A stretch of 64,000 bases of DNA from Rhodovulum sp. (GTDB lineage: Bacteria > Pseudomonadota > Alphaproteobacteria > Rhodobacterales > Rhodobacteraceae): the NCBI GenBank assembly GCA_002706605.1, contig PALT01000025.1, positions 62,001 through 126,000 on the forward strand. The letters are read 5' to 3'. The position numbers were made by a program, and so were the translations under genes. The notes under the pieces are model-generated. The model did no database searches. It worked only from the letters and a program-made list of their open reading frames with translations, and was not told the origin of the DNA. Positions 54,350 to 62,796 of this stretch are shown here, piece after piece (the stretch's first letter is position 1; every line of letters starts with the position of its first letter).

Positions 54350-54797
54350 CCTCGTTCAAAAGCCTGTCGAGACCCGCCTCAAACCCGCTCATCGTTTCAT
54401 CCAGTTGCGCCGCGATCTCTTGCTGAAAGGCGATTGCCAGAGGCAGGAGTTCGGCCATCAGCGCGCGCCCTTTGTCCGTCAGAGACAGATGCACAAGGCG
54501 GCGGTCGGTGTCGTTGACCGTCTTCTTGATATAGCCGTTTTCCTCAAGGCGAGAGGCCGCGCGACTGACCTTGGATTTCTCCATGGCCACACGTGCCTCG
54601 ATGTCGCGCACCGAGACGGCGACATTGCCCGCCGCGCGCGACAGATGCACCAGAACCCGCCATTCGGGGATCGAGATGCCGAATTTGACCCGATACTGTT
54701 TCGCCAGTTGCTCGGACAGTTTTTGCGCCGCAACCGCCAGCCGATAGGGCGTGAACCCATCCAAATCAAAGTCGGGGACATGCGGCGTTTCGGTCAT
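54342..54797 (-). CDS. MarR-family regulator, probable controller of homogentisate genes
   Basis: A 151-residue winged-helix regulator. Core: [49 protein letters not shown] and a wing [16 protein letters not shown] 54797 gives the normal MarR length; a longer frame to 54983 would run across the operators. The divergent hmgA operon and the paired palindromes between them (54861-54872 and 54890-54901) suggest autoregulation plus control of hmgA-fahA, relieved by an aromatic ligand. Confidence 0.9.
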   Translation of the reverse strand: MTETPHVPDFDLDGFTPYRLAVAAQKLSEQLAKQYRVKFGISIPEWRVLVHLSRAAGNVAVSVRDIEARVAMEKSKVSRAASRLEENGYIKKTVNDTDRRLVHLSLTDKGRALMAELLPLAIAFQQEIAAQLDETMSGFEAGLDRLLNEDE

Positions 54798-54860
54798 CAA
54801 CTGGCAATCCTTTTCGCTGTTGTGCCTTGGTGACGCGCGACTGGCAAGGCGGCGATTTCG

Positions 54861-54901
54861 TTGCAGATACAATAATTGCCTTGACCTCATTGCAAATGCA
54901 A
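54861..54901. promoter_or_regulatory. Paired MarR operator candidates
   Basis: TTGCAGATACAA (54861-54872) and TTGCAAATGCAA (54890-54901) are inverted repeats of TTGCA arms with two-base spacers; the second is perfect and the first has one mismatch. Centres are 29 bases apart, between divergent marR and hmgA. Confidence 0.65.
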
Positions 54902-54936
54902 CGAAAATAGATGCGGACTTGGAGGAGGACGAAATC

Positions 54937-56298
54937 ATGCAACACGCTCTGCCCAACGGCATGGTGCGCGCCACCAATGCCAACGGGATTTCCGACGGCT
55001 ATCTGCCCGGTTTCGGCAACGACTTTGAAACCGAGGCCCTGCCCGGTGCCCTGCCACAGGGTCAGAACAGCCCGCAGAAATGCGAATACGGCCTTTATGC
55101 CGAGCAACTGTCGGGAACCGCCTTTACCGCGCCCCGCGGCCAGAATGAGCGCACGTGGTGCTATCGCATCCGCCCGTCGGTCAAACACACGGGCCGGTTC
55201 ACAAAGATCGACGTGCCATATTGGAAATCCGCGCCGAACGTGGATCCCGATGTGATCTCTCTGGGTCAATACCGGTGGAGCCCCGTTGAACACGCCGAGA
55301 CGCCGATGACGTGGATCACGGGGATGCGCACCATGACCACGGCGGGCGACGTGAACACACAGGTCGGCATGGCGTCGCATGTCTATCTGGTGAACGCCTC
55401 GATGGAGGATGAATATTTCTATTCGGCAGACAGCGAATTGTTGGTCGTGCCGCAAGAGGGGCGTTTGCGCTTTTGCACCGAATTGGGCGTGATCGACGTT
55501 GAACCCAAGGAAATCGCGATCCTTCCGCGTGGCATGGTTTACCGTGTCGAGGTTCTAGAGGGTCCCTGTCGCGGCTTTGTTTGCGAAAACTACGGCCAAA
55601 AGTTCGACCTGCCCAGTCGTGGCCCCATCGGCGCGAACTGTCTGGCCAACCCGCGCGATTTCAAAACGCCCGTGGCCGCGTTTGAGGACCGCGATGCGAA
55701 ATCCCGCGTGGTCATCAAATGGTGCGGCCAGTTCCATGAGACGTGGATCGACCACAGCCCGCTGGACGTCGTCGCATGGCACGGCAATTACTGCGCCTAT
55801 AAATACGACCTGCGCACCTATAGCCCCGTGGGCGCGGTGTTGTTCGATCACCCCGATCCGTCGATTTTCACGGTTCTGACCGCGCCCTCGGGTCAAGAGG
55901 GCACCGCCAATATCGACTTTGTGCTGTTCCGCGAACGCTGGATGGTGGCCGAGCACACCTTCCGCCCGCCGTGGTATCACAAGAACATCATGTCCGAACT
56001 GATGGGCAATATTTACGGGGTTTATGACGCCAAGCCCGAAGGGTTCGTTCCGGGGGGCGTGTCGCTGCATAACATGATGCTGCCCCATGGGCCGGACCGC
56101 GATGCGTTCGAAAAGGGATCGACCGAGCCGATGACGCCGCACCTACAGGACAACACCATGTCCTTTATGTTCGAGACACGCTTTCCCCAGCATCTGACGG
56201 AATTCGCCGCGAAAGAGGCCCCGCTACAGGACAATTACATCGACTGCTGGGACAGTATCGAAAAGAAATTTGACGGAACGCCGGGAATTAAAGACTGA
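54937..56298 (+). CDS. hmgA: Homogentisate 1,2-dioxygenase
   Basis: Opens the homogentisate ring to maleylacetoacetate using Fe(II). The 453-residue cupin-type protein shows [19 protein letters not shown] at the start, [20 protein letters not shown], and late [16 protein letters not shown] with iron-ligand histidine and glutamate, then [18 protein letters not shown] 54937 has GGAGGAGGA upstream. The stop is joined to fahA (TGATG). Confidence 0.96.
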   Translation: MQHALPNGMVRATNANGISDGYLPGFGNDFETEALPGALPQGQNSPQKCEYGLYAEQLSGTAFTAPRGQNERTWCYRIRPSVKHTGRFTKIDVPYWKSAPNVDPDVISLGQYRWSPVEHAETPMTWITGMRTMTTAGDVNTQVGMASHVYLVNASMEDEYFYSADSELLVVPQEGRLRFCTELGVIDVEPKEIAILPRGMVYRVEVLEGPCRGFVCENYGQKFDLPSRGPIGANCLANPRDFKTPVAAFEDRDAKSRVVIKWCGQFHETWIDHSPLDVVAWHGNYCAYKYDLRTYSPVGAVLFDHPDPSIFTVLTAPSGQEGTANIDFVLFRERWMVAEHTFRPPWYHKNIMSELMGNIYGVYDAKPEGFVPGGVSLHNMMLPHGPDRDAFEKGSTEPMTPHLQDNTMSFMFETRFPQHLTEFAAKEAPLQDNYIDCWDSIEKKFDGTPGIKD

Positions 56299-57530
56299 TG
56301 ACGATGACAAGCTGGGTGTCCTCCGCAAAGGGCGACACCGATTTTCCGATCCAGAACCTGCCCTATGGCGTTTTCGACGATGGCATGGGTGCGCGTATGG
56401 GCGTTGCGATCGGGGAGATGATCCTTGACGTGGCCAAGGTCGCGCATGGTCTGGACCCTGCCCTGTTTGCGGCCCCGTCGTGGAATGCGGTGATGGCGGC
56501 GGGACCGGACATTTGGTCCGCCCTGCGCGCACGCCTGACCGATCTCTTGTCCGATGAGGCGCATAAGGACGCGGTCGCGCCGCATCTGATCCCGCAGGCC
56601 GGTGTAACGATGCAGATGCCGTTCACGGTCGCCGAATACACGGATTTCTACGCGGCCAAGAACCACGCGATGAACGTCGGCACCATGTTCCGTGGACCGG
56701 AAAACGCCCTGCCCGCGAACTGGCTGTCGATCCCGATCGGCTATAACGGGCGGGCCTCGTCCGTTGTGGTATCGGGCACGCCAGTGCAGCGCCCGTGGGG
56801 TCAGATCAAAGGCCCCGACGATGACCTGCCGCGGTTTGACACCTCGAAACGCTTTGACCTTGAGCTAGAATTCGGCGCGATTGTGGGTACGCCGTCCAAC
56901 GGGATGGTCTCGGTTGCCGAAGCGGACGAGATGATCTTTGGCTATGTGCTGTTGAACGACTGGTCCGCGCGCGACATTCAGGCGTGGGAATACCACCCCC
57001 TTGGCCCGTTCCAATCCAAGGCCACCGCAACCACGATCAGCCCGTGGATCGTCACCAAGGCCGCACTTGAACCGTTCCGCACCACGACGCCCGAACGCGA
57101 ACGGCCCCTCTTGCCCTATCTGAACGAACCGGCGCCGATGCTCTATGACATCGCGCTTGAGGTCGCGTTGGCCCCCGAGGGCGGCGAAGAGACCGTGATC
57201 ACGCGCACCAACTATAACCAGATGTATTATTCCGCCGCGCAACAGCTCTGTCATCACACGACGTCGGGCTGTGCCATGCGGGTGGGCGATTTGTTGGGCT
57301 CGGGCACGATTTCCGGCCCGACCAAGGACAGCCGCGGTTCACTGTTAGAGATCAGCTGGGGCGGCAAAGAGCCCCTGACGCTGACCACCGGCGAGACACG
57401 CACCTTTCTTGAGGACGGGGATACCCTGACCTTACGCGGGGCCGCCCAAGGGGACGGCTATCGCATCGGATTTGGCGAGTGCACAGGGCAAGTGATGCCC
57501 GCGCCCGCCCTGCCCGACTGGGCACAGTAA
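56298..57530 (+). CDS. fahA: Fumarylacetoacetase
   Basis: Hydrolyses fumarylacetoacetate to fumarate and acetoacetate, the final step of homogentisate breakdown. The 410-residue protein has an SH3-like N-terminal domain and a catalytic domain: YTDFYAAKNHAMNVG with the active His, FDLELEFGAIVG (metal-binding acids), LNDWSARDIQAWEYHPLGPFQSK. It shares one base with the hmgA stop, so coupled translation is expected. Confidence 0.96.
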   Translation: MTMTSWVSSAKGDTDFPIQNLPYGVFDDGMGARMGVAIGEMILDVAKVAHGLDPALFAAPSWNAVMAAGPDIWSALRARLTDLLSDEAHKDAVAPHLIPQAGVTMQMPFTVAEYTDFYAAKNHAMNVGTMFRGPENALPANWLSIPIGYNGRASSVVVSGTPVQRPWGQIKGPDDDLPRFDTSKRFDLELEFGAIVGTPSNGMVSVAEADEMIFGYVLLNDWSARDIQAWEYHPLGPFQSKATATTISPWIVTKAALEPFRTTTPERERPLLPYLNEPAPMLYDIALEVALAPEGGEETVITRTNYNQMYYSAAQQLCHHTTSGCAMRVGDLLGSGTISGPTKDSRGSLLEISWGGKEPLTLTTGETRTFLEDGDTLTLRGAAQGDGYRIGFGECTGQVMPAPALPDWAQ

Positions 57531-57547
57531 TTAAAAGGAACACGGAA

Positions 57548-58498
57548 ATGGCAAAAGCATTCGCGTCCCAAGGGGACATGGAAGAAAAGAAAATCAGCTT
57601 TACCCAGATCGGCGAGGGCCTTTATGCCTTTACCGCCGAGGGGGACCCGAACACCGGCGTGATCATCGGCGATGACAGCGTGATGATCGTCGAGGCACAG
57701 GCCACCCCGCGCCTTGCGCGTAAGGTGATCGAATGCGTGCGCTCGGTCACGGACAAACCGATCAGTCACGTCGTCCTGACCCATTATCACGCGGTGCGCG
57801 TTTTGGGGGCTTCGGCCTATGGCGCGCGGGAAATCATCATGTCCGACACCGCCGCCGCCATGGTCGAAGAGCGCGGCCAAGAGGATTGGGACAGCGAATT
57901 CGGTCGTTTCCCGCGCCTGTTTGAGGGGCATGAGGAAATCCCCGGCCTGACCCGCCCGACCACGACCTTTAGCGACAGCATGACCGTCTACCTTGGCAAG
58001 CGCCGCGTCGACATCATGAAACTGGGCCGTGCGCATACCGCCGGTGACGCGGTGATCTGGGTGCCGGACCAAGAGGTCATGTTCACCGGCGACATCGTTG
58101 AATACCACTCGGCCTGTTATTGCGGCGACGGGCATTTTGGCGACTGGGGGGAAACGCTGGCCAATATCGCGGCACTTGAACCCAAATCGATCGCGCCGGG
58201 TCGCGGTGACGCGCTGGTGGGCGAAGAGATGGTTGCCGCCGCCATCGCCAACACCGCCGATTTCGTCGAGAGCACCTATAAACCCGTGGCCCGCATCGTC
58301 GCGCGCGGCGGCACCCTGAAAGAGGCATGGGATGCGGTGCGCGCCGAGTGCGACCCGAAATTCGCCGATTACGCGATCTATGAACACTGTTTGCCGTTCA
58401 ACGTCGCCCGCGCCTTTGATGAGGCCCGCGGCATCGACACGCCGCGCGTTTGGACGGCTGAGCGCGATCAGGACATGTGGGCCGCCCTACAGGGCTAG
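57548..58498 (+). CDS. MBL-fold protein of the homogentisate operon, altered metal site
   Basis: A 316-residue metallo-beta-lactamase-fold protein between fahA and the monooxygenase. The normal THxHxDH motif reads THYHAVR, so the first histidine pair is kept but the Asp-His pair of the second metal site is replaced by Val-Arg. Later metal positions look present: H in GRAHTAGDAV and D in FTGDIVEYHSACYCGDGHFGD. It could be a one-metal hydrolase or a binding protein. ATG 57548 follows AAGGAACACGG. Role in aromatic breakdown unknown. Confidence 0.82.
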   Translation: MAKAFASQGDMEEKKISFTQIGEGLYAFTAEGDPNTGVIIGDDSVMIVEAQATPRLARKVIECVRSVTDKPISHVVLTHYHAVRVLGASAYGAREIIMSDTAAAMVEERGQEDWDSEFGRFPRLFEGHEEIPGLTRPTTTFSDSMTVYLGKRRVDIMKLGRAHTAGDAVIWVPDQEVMFTGDIVEYHSACYCGDGHFGDWGETLANIAALEPKSIAPGRGDALVGEEMVAAAIANTADFVESTYKPVARIVARGGTLKEAWDAVRAECDPKFADYAIYEHCLPFNVARAFDEARGIDTPRVWTAERDQDMWAALQG

Positions 58499-58531
58499 CC
58501 ACAACAAAATCGATTGGGAGGAGGACCCGCC

Positions 58532-60157
58532 GTGTTTCAGGACCGTTACACGTTGGCTTTCAAGCTGTACCCCTATGCCAAGAGCGCGGATCAGGACGCG
58601 GACACCCCCGTCCGCCATCCCGTGGTCGTTGTTGGCGGCGGCCCGATAGGTCTGGCGACGGCGCTGGACCTCGGGCGGCAGGGCATTCCGGTGGTCCTAC
58701 TCGACGATCACGAAGGGGTCGGCGTCGGCAGTCGCGCCATCTGTTTCTCCAAGCGCACGCTGGAAATCGCGGACCGCTACGGGTGCGGCGCGCCCATGCT
58801 GGACAAAGGCGTGGTCTGGAATGTGGGCAAGGTGTTTCACGACGACCGACAGGTCTATGACTTTAACCTCCTGCCCGAGGACGGCCACCGCAATCCGGCG
58901 TTTATCAACCTGCAACAGCCCTATTTCGAACGGTTCCTGTTCGAACAGATCGTGGCCGAGCAGGAAAACGGGGCGCCCATCGACATCCGTGGCAAGAACC
59001 GCGTCGATGCGATGACGGATCAGGGCGATCATGTCACCCTGAACATCACCACACCCGACGGTCCCTATACGATCACGGCGGATTGGCTGATTGCCTGCGA
59101 CGGGGCCTCGTCGCCCCTGCGCGCGATGATGGGGCTGGATTTTGACGGGCGGGTGTTTCAGGACAGTTTCCTGATCGCCGACATCCGCATGACGTCCAAA
59201 AGCTTTCCGACCGAGCGCTGGTTCTGGTTTGAGCCGTGGTTCAAGTCCGGTGCCTCGACCCTGCTGCATAAACAGCCCGACGATGTGTGGCGCATCGATT
59301 TTCAAATCGGCTGGGACGTAGATCGCAAGGAAGAGTTGAAAGAGGACAACATCCGCGCGCGCATCGACGCGATGCTGGGCGATGATGTGGAATATGACAT
59401 CGTCTGGTCCTCGATCTACACGTTCCAATGCCGCCGGATGAAAGAGTTCCGCCATGGCCGCGTGATCTTTGCCGGTGACGCCGCACATCAGGTGTCCCCC
59501 TTTGGCGCGCGGGGCGCGAATTCGGGGATGCAGGACGTGGATAACCTTGGCTGGAAACTGGGCCTTGTCCTGAACGGCACCGCACCCGAGACGTTGTTGG
59601 ACAGCTATCACGAGGAACGGTCCTATGGCGCGGATGAGAACATCCTGAACTCGACCCGCTCAACCGATTTTATCACGCCCAAATCCAAGATCAGCCACAT
59701 CTTCCGCAACGCGGTTCTGGATCTGGCCGAGCATCACGCCTTTGCCCGCCCGATCGTGAATTCGGGGCGTCTGTCCCTGCCCTGCACCTATGACGGGTTG
59801 TCGTTGAACGGCGCGGATGACCTGACGGGTGGCCCCGCCCGCACCCGCCCGGGCAGTCCCTGCCCCGATGCGCCGTTGGGCGATGGGTTCCTGCTGGATC
59901 ACCTCGGGAACGACTTTGTCCTGTTGGCGATCAATGCCGACGTGCCGGCGCAGATCACCGAGGACGGCATCCCCATCCGTCGCGTCGCCCTTGCAACACC
60001 GGAGGACGCGACCGGCGCCTTGGCCGAACGCTATCTCGGTACGGCGACGGCTGCGGTTTACCTGATCCGGCCGGATCAACACGTCGTGGCGCGCTGGGAT
60101 GGCTTTGACGAAACGGCGGTGCGGCGCGCCCTGCGCACAGCATGTGGAAAGGACTGA
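58532..60157 (+). CDS. FAD-dependent aromatic monooxygenase (MhaA/PheA-like)
   Basis: A 541-residue group A flavoprotein hydroxylase. FAD loop VVVVGGGPIGLATALDLGRQG near residue 35, the DG motif (ACDGASSPLRAMMGLDFDG) and the GD motif RVIFAGDAAHQVSPFGARGANSGMQDVDNLGWKL are intact. GTG 58532 is chosen because GGGAGGAGGA precedes it; the frame could also open at 58514 with TTG. Within the homogentisate operon it may produce homogentisate from 3-hydroxyphenylacetate, as MhaA does in Pseudomonas. The 68-residue protein that follows resembles MhaB in size and place. The substrate is inference. Confidence 0.85.
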   Translation: MFQDRYTLAFKLYPYAKSADQDADTPVRHPVVVVGGGPIGLATALDLGRQGIPVVLLDDHEGVGVGSRAICFSKRTLEIADRYGCGAPMLDKGVVWNVGKVFHDDRQVYDFNLLPEDGHRNPAFINLQQPYFERFLFEQIVAEQENGAPIDIRGKNRVDAMTDQGDHVTLNITTPDGPYTITADWLIACDGASSPLRAMMGLDFDGRVFQDSFLIADIRMTSKSFPTERWFWFEPWFKSGASTLLHKQPDDVWRIDFQIGWDVDRKEELKEDNIRARIDAMLGDDVEYDIVWSSIYTFQCRRMKEFRHGRVIFAGDAAHQVSPFGARGANSGMQDVDNLGWKLGLVLNGTAPETLLDSYHEERSYGADENILNSTRSTDFITPKSKISHIFRNAVLDLAEHHAFARPIVNSGRLSLPCTYDGLSLNGADDLTGGPARTRPGSPCPDAPLGDGFLLDHLGNDFVLLAINADVPAQITEDGIPIRRVALATPEDATGALAERYLGTATAAVYLIRPDQHVVARWDGFDETAVRRALRTACGKD

Positions 60158-60160
60158 TCC

Positions 60161-60367
60161 ATGGCAGAGCTGAACCTCTCTCCGAACCTGACAGAACCCG
60201 ATGAGTTCTACGCCGCCCTGATCGAATCCCACACCGGCCTGACCGAGGAGGAAAGCATGGCGCAGAACGCGCGCCTGATCCTGCTGCTCGCCAATCACAT
60301 CGGGGATTGCGACACGCTAAAACAGGCGATCACCTTGGCCCGCGCGCAGGCGGACGAGGGCAGTTGA
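60161..60367 (+). CDS. DUF2783 small protein, possible MhaB-like coupling protein
   Basis: A 68-residue acidic helical protein of the DUF2783 family: FYAALIESHTGLTEEESMAQNARLILLLANHIGD is the core. It starts 3 bases after the monooxygenase stop. In Pseudomonas putida U, 3-hydroxyphenylacetate 6-hydroxylase needs a very small partner, MhaB, next to the flavoprotein MhaA; size and position match here. Sequence similarity to MhaB was not checked. No metal or catalytic motif is visible, which fits a coupling or assembly factor. Confidence 0.82.
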   Translation: MAELNLSPNLTEPDEFYAALIESHTGLTEEESMAQNARLILLLANHIGDCDTLKQAITLARAQADEGS

Positions 60368-60409
60368 TCAGGGAACCGCGCCCCGAACGCCCGATGCGCG
60401 ACCGGTGGC

Positions 60410-61108
60410 CTAAATCCCCTTTTCCATACGCTCGCGGCGGGGAGAGCTTAGCTTCATCTCCGGCTCGCACAGGCGCTCCTTGGAGCCGGTCCACGCATAG
60501 GCCAACAGACAGGGCGTCAATTCCCCCGTGGTGATCCGATGCTCTAGCCCCGGTCGGTTCAGGATCAACGACCCCGGCGCATGGACCGCGGCGTCATTTT
60601 CCGACCACGCCCCCGCAACCGAGATATAGCTCTCTTCGATTTCGCGATGGCTGTGTTGGGGATAGGTCGTGCTGGGCGCGAACAAGACAAACCCCAGAAC
60701 CAGCTTTTCAGACGGAACCGGCCCGCGCGGTCCAACAACCTCGCAATAGGCGTATTTCTTGATCAGGGCCTTTGGCACCTTTTCATAGCCGTATTCCCAT
60801 GTGAGTTGATCCGTCACACGCGACAGGGCCTGCGACATCCCCTGCACCGCGCCACGTGCGCCAAGGTCCAGAGCACGGCCCAAATGGGTGGTCACAGGCT
60901 TTGGCTGTGGCGCGCGAGGGGTGATCGCGGGGTTGGCATAGATGATCGACGACAGGGCGTCGCGCACCCGTTTGCGATGCGCGCGGATCGGGCGACTGCC
61001 CCCCGCGGTGCCATGACGGTAGAGCGTATCGAATTCACGCAGCAGATAGAGCCAGTCGGGGCGATCATAGAGGCGGGTCTGCTCAAGAGGTTCGGACATC
61101 TGGTTCAT
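60410..61108 (-). CDS. dddL: DMSP lyase DddL
   Basis: Cleaves dimethylsulfoniopropionate, an algal osmolyte, to dimethyl sulfide and acrylate. The 232-residue protein has a helical N-terminal domain and a cupin domain with TTYPQHSHREIEESYISVAG, where the H-x-H, E and Y are the metal-binding and catalytic residues of DddL, plus a later GLEHRI histidine. ATG 61108 or 61099 is the start; neither has a strong ribosome site. Upstream is manC, but a 139-base gap suggests its own promoter. DddL is nearly confined to Rhodobacteraceae. Confidence 0.9.
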   Translation of the reverse strand: MNQMSEPLEQTRLYDRPDWLYLLREFDTLYRHGTAGGSRPIRAHRKRVRDALSSIIYANPAITPRAPQPKPVTTHLGRALDLGARGAVQGMSQALSRVTDQLTWEYGYEKVPKALIKKYAYCEVVGPRGPVPSEKLVLGFVLFAPSTTYPQHSHREIEESYISVAGAWSENDAAVHAPGSLILNRPGLEHRITTGELTPCLLAYAWTGSKERLCEPEMKLSSPRRERMEKGI

Positions 61109-61247
61109 TGCGATTTCACTCACACTGGATAGGGCGACAGGGGGCCGCCAGACCAAGGAGCATAGCAAAACGCGCGCCAACCGTCATCGCTGAAAACCGA
61201 CATATCGGGCCACGACCGGCGGCGTCTGAACGCGGTTCGCGCAGCCC

Positions 61248-62690
61248 CTAGCCAGCGGCCTCTTGCGCGCGCGCATAGTCGTCCTCATAGCGCACGATGT
61301 CGTCCTCACCCACATAGGCGCCGGTCTGAACCTCGATCAGGACCATGGGCACCTTGCCGGGGTTTTCCATCCGGTGTTTTGAACCGAGAGGCACATAGAT
61401 CGACTGGTTCTCGGCGACGAGGGACACCTTGTCCTCAACCGTAACCTTGGCGGTGCCTTCGACAACGATCCAGTGCTCGGAGCGGTGGAAATGGCTCTGC
61501 AGGCTCAGCGAGGCGCCGGGGTGGACGTGGATGCGTTTGACCTGAAACCGGTCCCCCACGATAAGGCTTTCGAACCAACCCCAAGGCCGGTGATCAATCG
61601 GAAAATGGGTCGCCTGAACCGCCTCTTTGGATTTGAGCGCACTGACCGCCAGTTTGACGTCCTGCGCGCGCGACATATCGGCGACCAGAACTGCGTCGTT
61701 CATGGCAATCGCCATCACGTTCTTCAGGCCGATCCCCACCAGTTCAAGCGCCCCGCTCTCTGAGCGTAACAGGCTGTTCTCGCACTCAATCGCGGTCGCC
61801 TCACCACTTGTGACCGTACCCATTGCGTCGGGCCCCGCCTCGCGCCAGACCGCGTCCCAGCCCCCAAGGTCCGACCATGCACCGCGAAAGGGTACGACGC
61901 TGAGGTTGCTGGCCTTTTCCATGACCGCGTAGTCGATTGAGATATCCGCCACTTCGGACCATGGCGCGGGTGCAAGTCGCAAAAACCCGAGGTCCGGTTG
62001 CGCCTCATCCACGGCCTTGGACACGGGGTCCATCAGGGCAGGCGCGTGGGTCGAAAACGCGTCGATAATGTCCTTGGCGCGGAACAGGAAAATGCCTGCG
62101 TTCCACATGAAATTCCCCGCCGCCAACATCTCTGTGGCGCGGGCAAGTTCGGGTTTTTCGACGAACCGGCGCAGGGCGACCGCATGGCCGTCTTCGTCTG
62201 GCACCGCGCTCAATTCCAGATAGCCATAAGCCGTTTCAGGATGTGTCGGCGCGATCCCAAAGGTCACCAATTGCCCGTCCTGCACGGCCTTAAGGCCCGC
62301 AGTGATCGCCGCATGAAAGGCCCCCTTATCAGGAATTAGATGATCAGACGGGGCAACCAGCATGGCCGCTTCGGGATCGGTCTTGGCCAGACAAAGAGCC
62401 GCCGCAAGAACCGCAGGGCCGGTATTGCGCCCCTCGGGCTCAATCACAACCGCGCCGGGATCAATGCCGATGGCGGCCAGTTGCTCGGTCACGATGAACC
62501 GGAAATCCGAGTTCGTCAGAACAATCGGCGCCGCAAAATCCGGATCATCCCCCGTCATTCGCAGGGCCGAGGATTGAAACAGGGTTTGCTTGCCCACCAA
62601 CGGGACAAACTGCTTGGGATAGGATTTACGGCTCAGCGGCCAAAGCCGTGTCCCAGACCCGCCGCACAGGATCACCGGATGAATTTTCAT
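61248..62690 (-). CDS. Mannose-1-phosphate guanylyltransferase/mannose-6-phosphate isomerase
   Basis: Bifunctional enzyme supplying GDP-mannose. The 480-residue protein starts with VILCGGSGTRLWPLSRKSYPKQF (nucleotidyl-transfer signature), carries FVEKPELARA and WNAGIFLFRA in the core, and ends with a cupin domain (HRSEHWIVVEGTAKV) of type II PMI. ATG 62690 gives the conserved N-terminus; the longer frame is low-complexity AT-rich. GDP-mannose may serve the surface polysaccharide or glycans. Confidence 0.94.
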   Translation of the reverse strand: MKIHPVILCGGSGTRLWPLSRKSYPKQFVPLVGKQTLFQSSALRMTGDDPDFAAPIVLTNSDFRFIVTEQLAAIGIDPGAVVIEPEGRNTGPAVLAAALCLAKTDPEAAMLVAPSDHLIPDKGAFHAAITAGLKAVQDGQLVTFGIAPTHPETAYGYLELSAVPDEDGHAVALRRFVEKPELARATEMLAAGNFMWNAGIFLFRAKDIIDAFSTHAPALMDPVSKAVDEAQPDLGFLRLAPAPWSEVADISIDYAVMEKASNLSVVPFRGAWSDLGGWDAVWREAGPDAMGTVTSGEATAIECENSLLRSESGALELVGIGLKNVMAIAMNDAVLVADMSRAQDVKLAVSALKSKEAVQATHFPIDHRPWGWFESLIVGDRFQVKRIHVHPGASLSLQSHFHRSEHWIVVEGTAKVTVEDKVSLVAENQSIYVPLGSKHRMENPGKVPMVLIEVQTGAYVGEDDIVRYEDDYARAQEAAG

Positions 62691-62758
62691 GGGTTTGCGC
62701 CCCTCGTAATGCAAAGGCGAAAATCGAAAGAAATAAACATATCGGCCTCGCTTAACTT

Positions 62759-62796
62759 CAAAAAAATAAAAGAAAAAACGCACCTCTATGGGCGCT
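62759..62796 (-). terminator. Terminator between phosphomannomutase and manC-type gene
   Basis: On the minus strand GCGCC pairs with GGTGC across a six-base loop (62779-62796), followed by TTTTTTC and another T-rich run. The hairpin starts at the last base before the phosphomannomutase stop, so it may attenuate or end that transcript. Confidence 0.7.
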
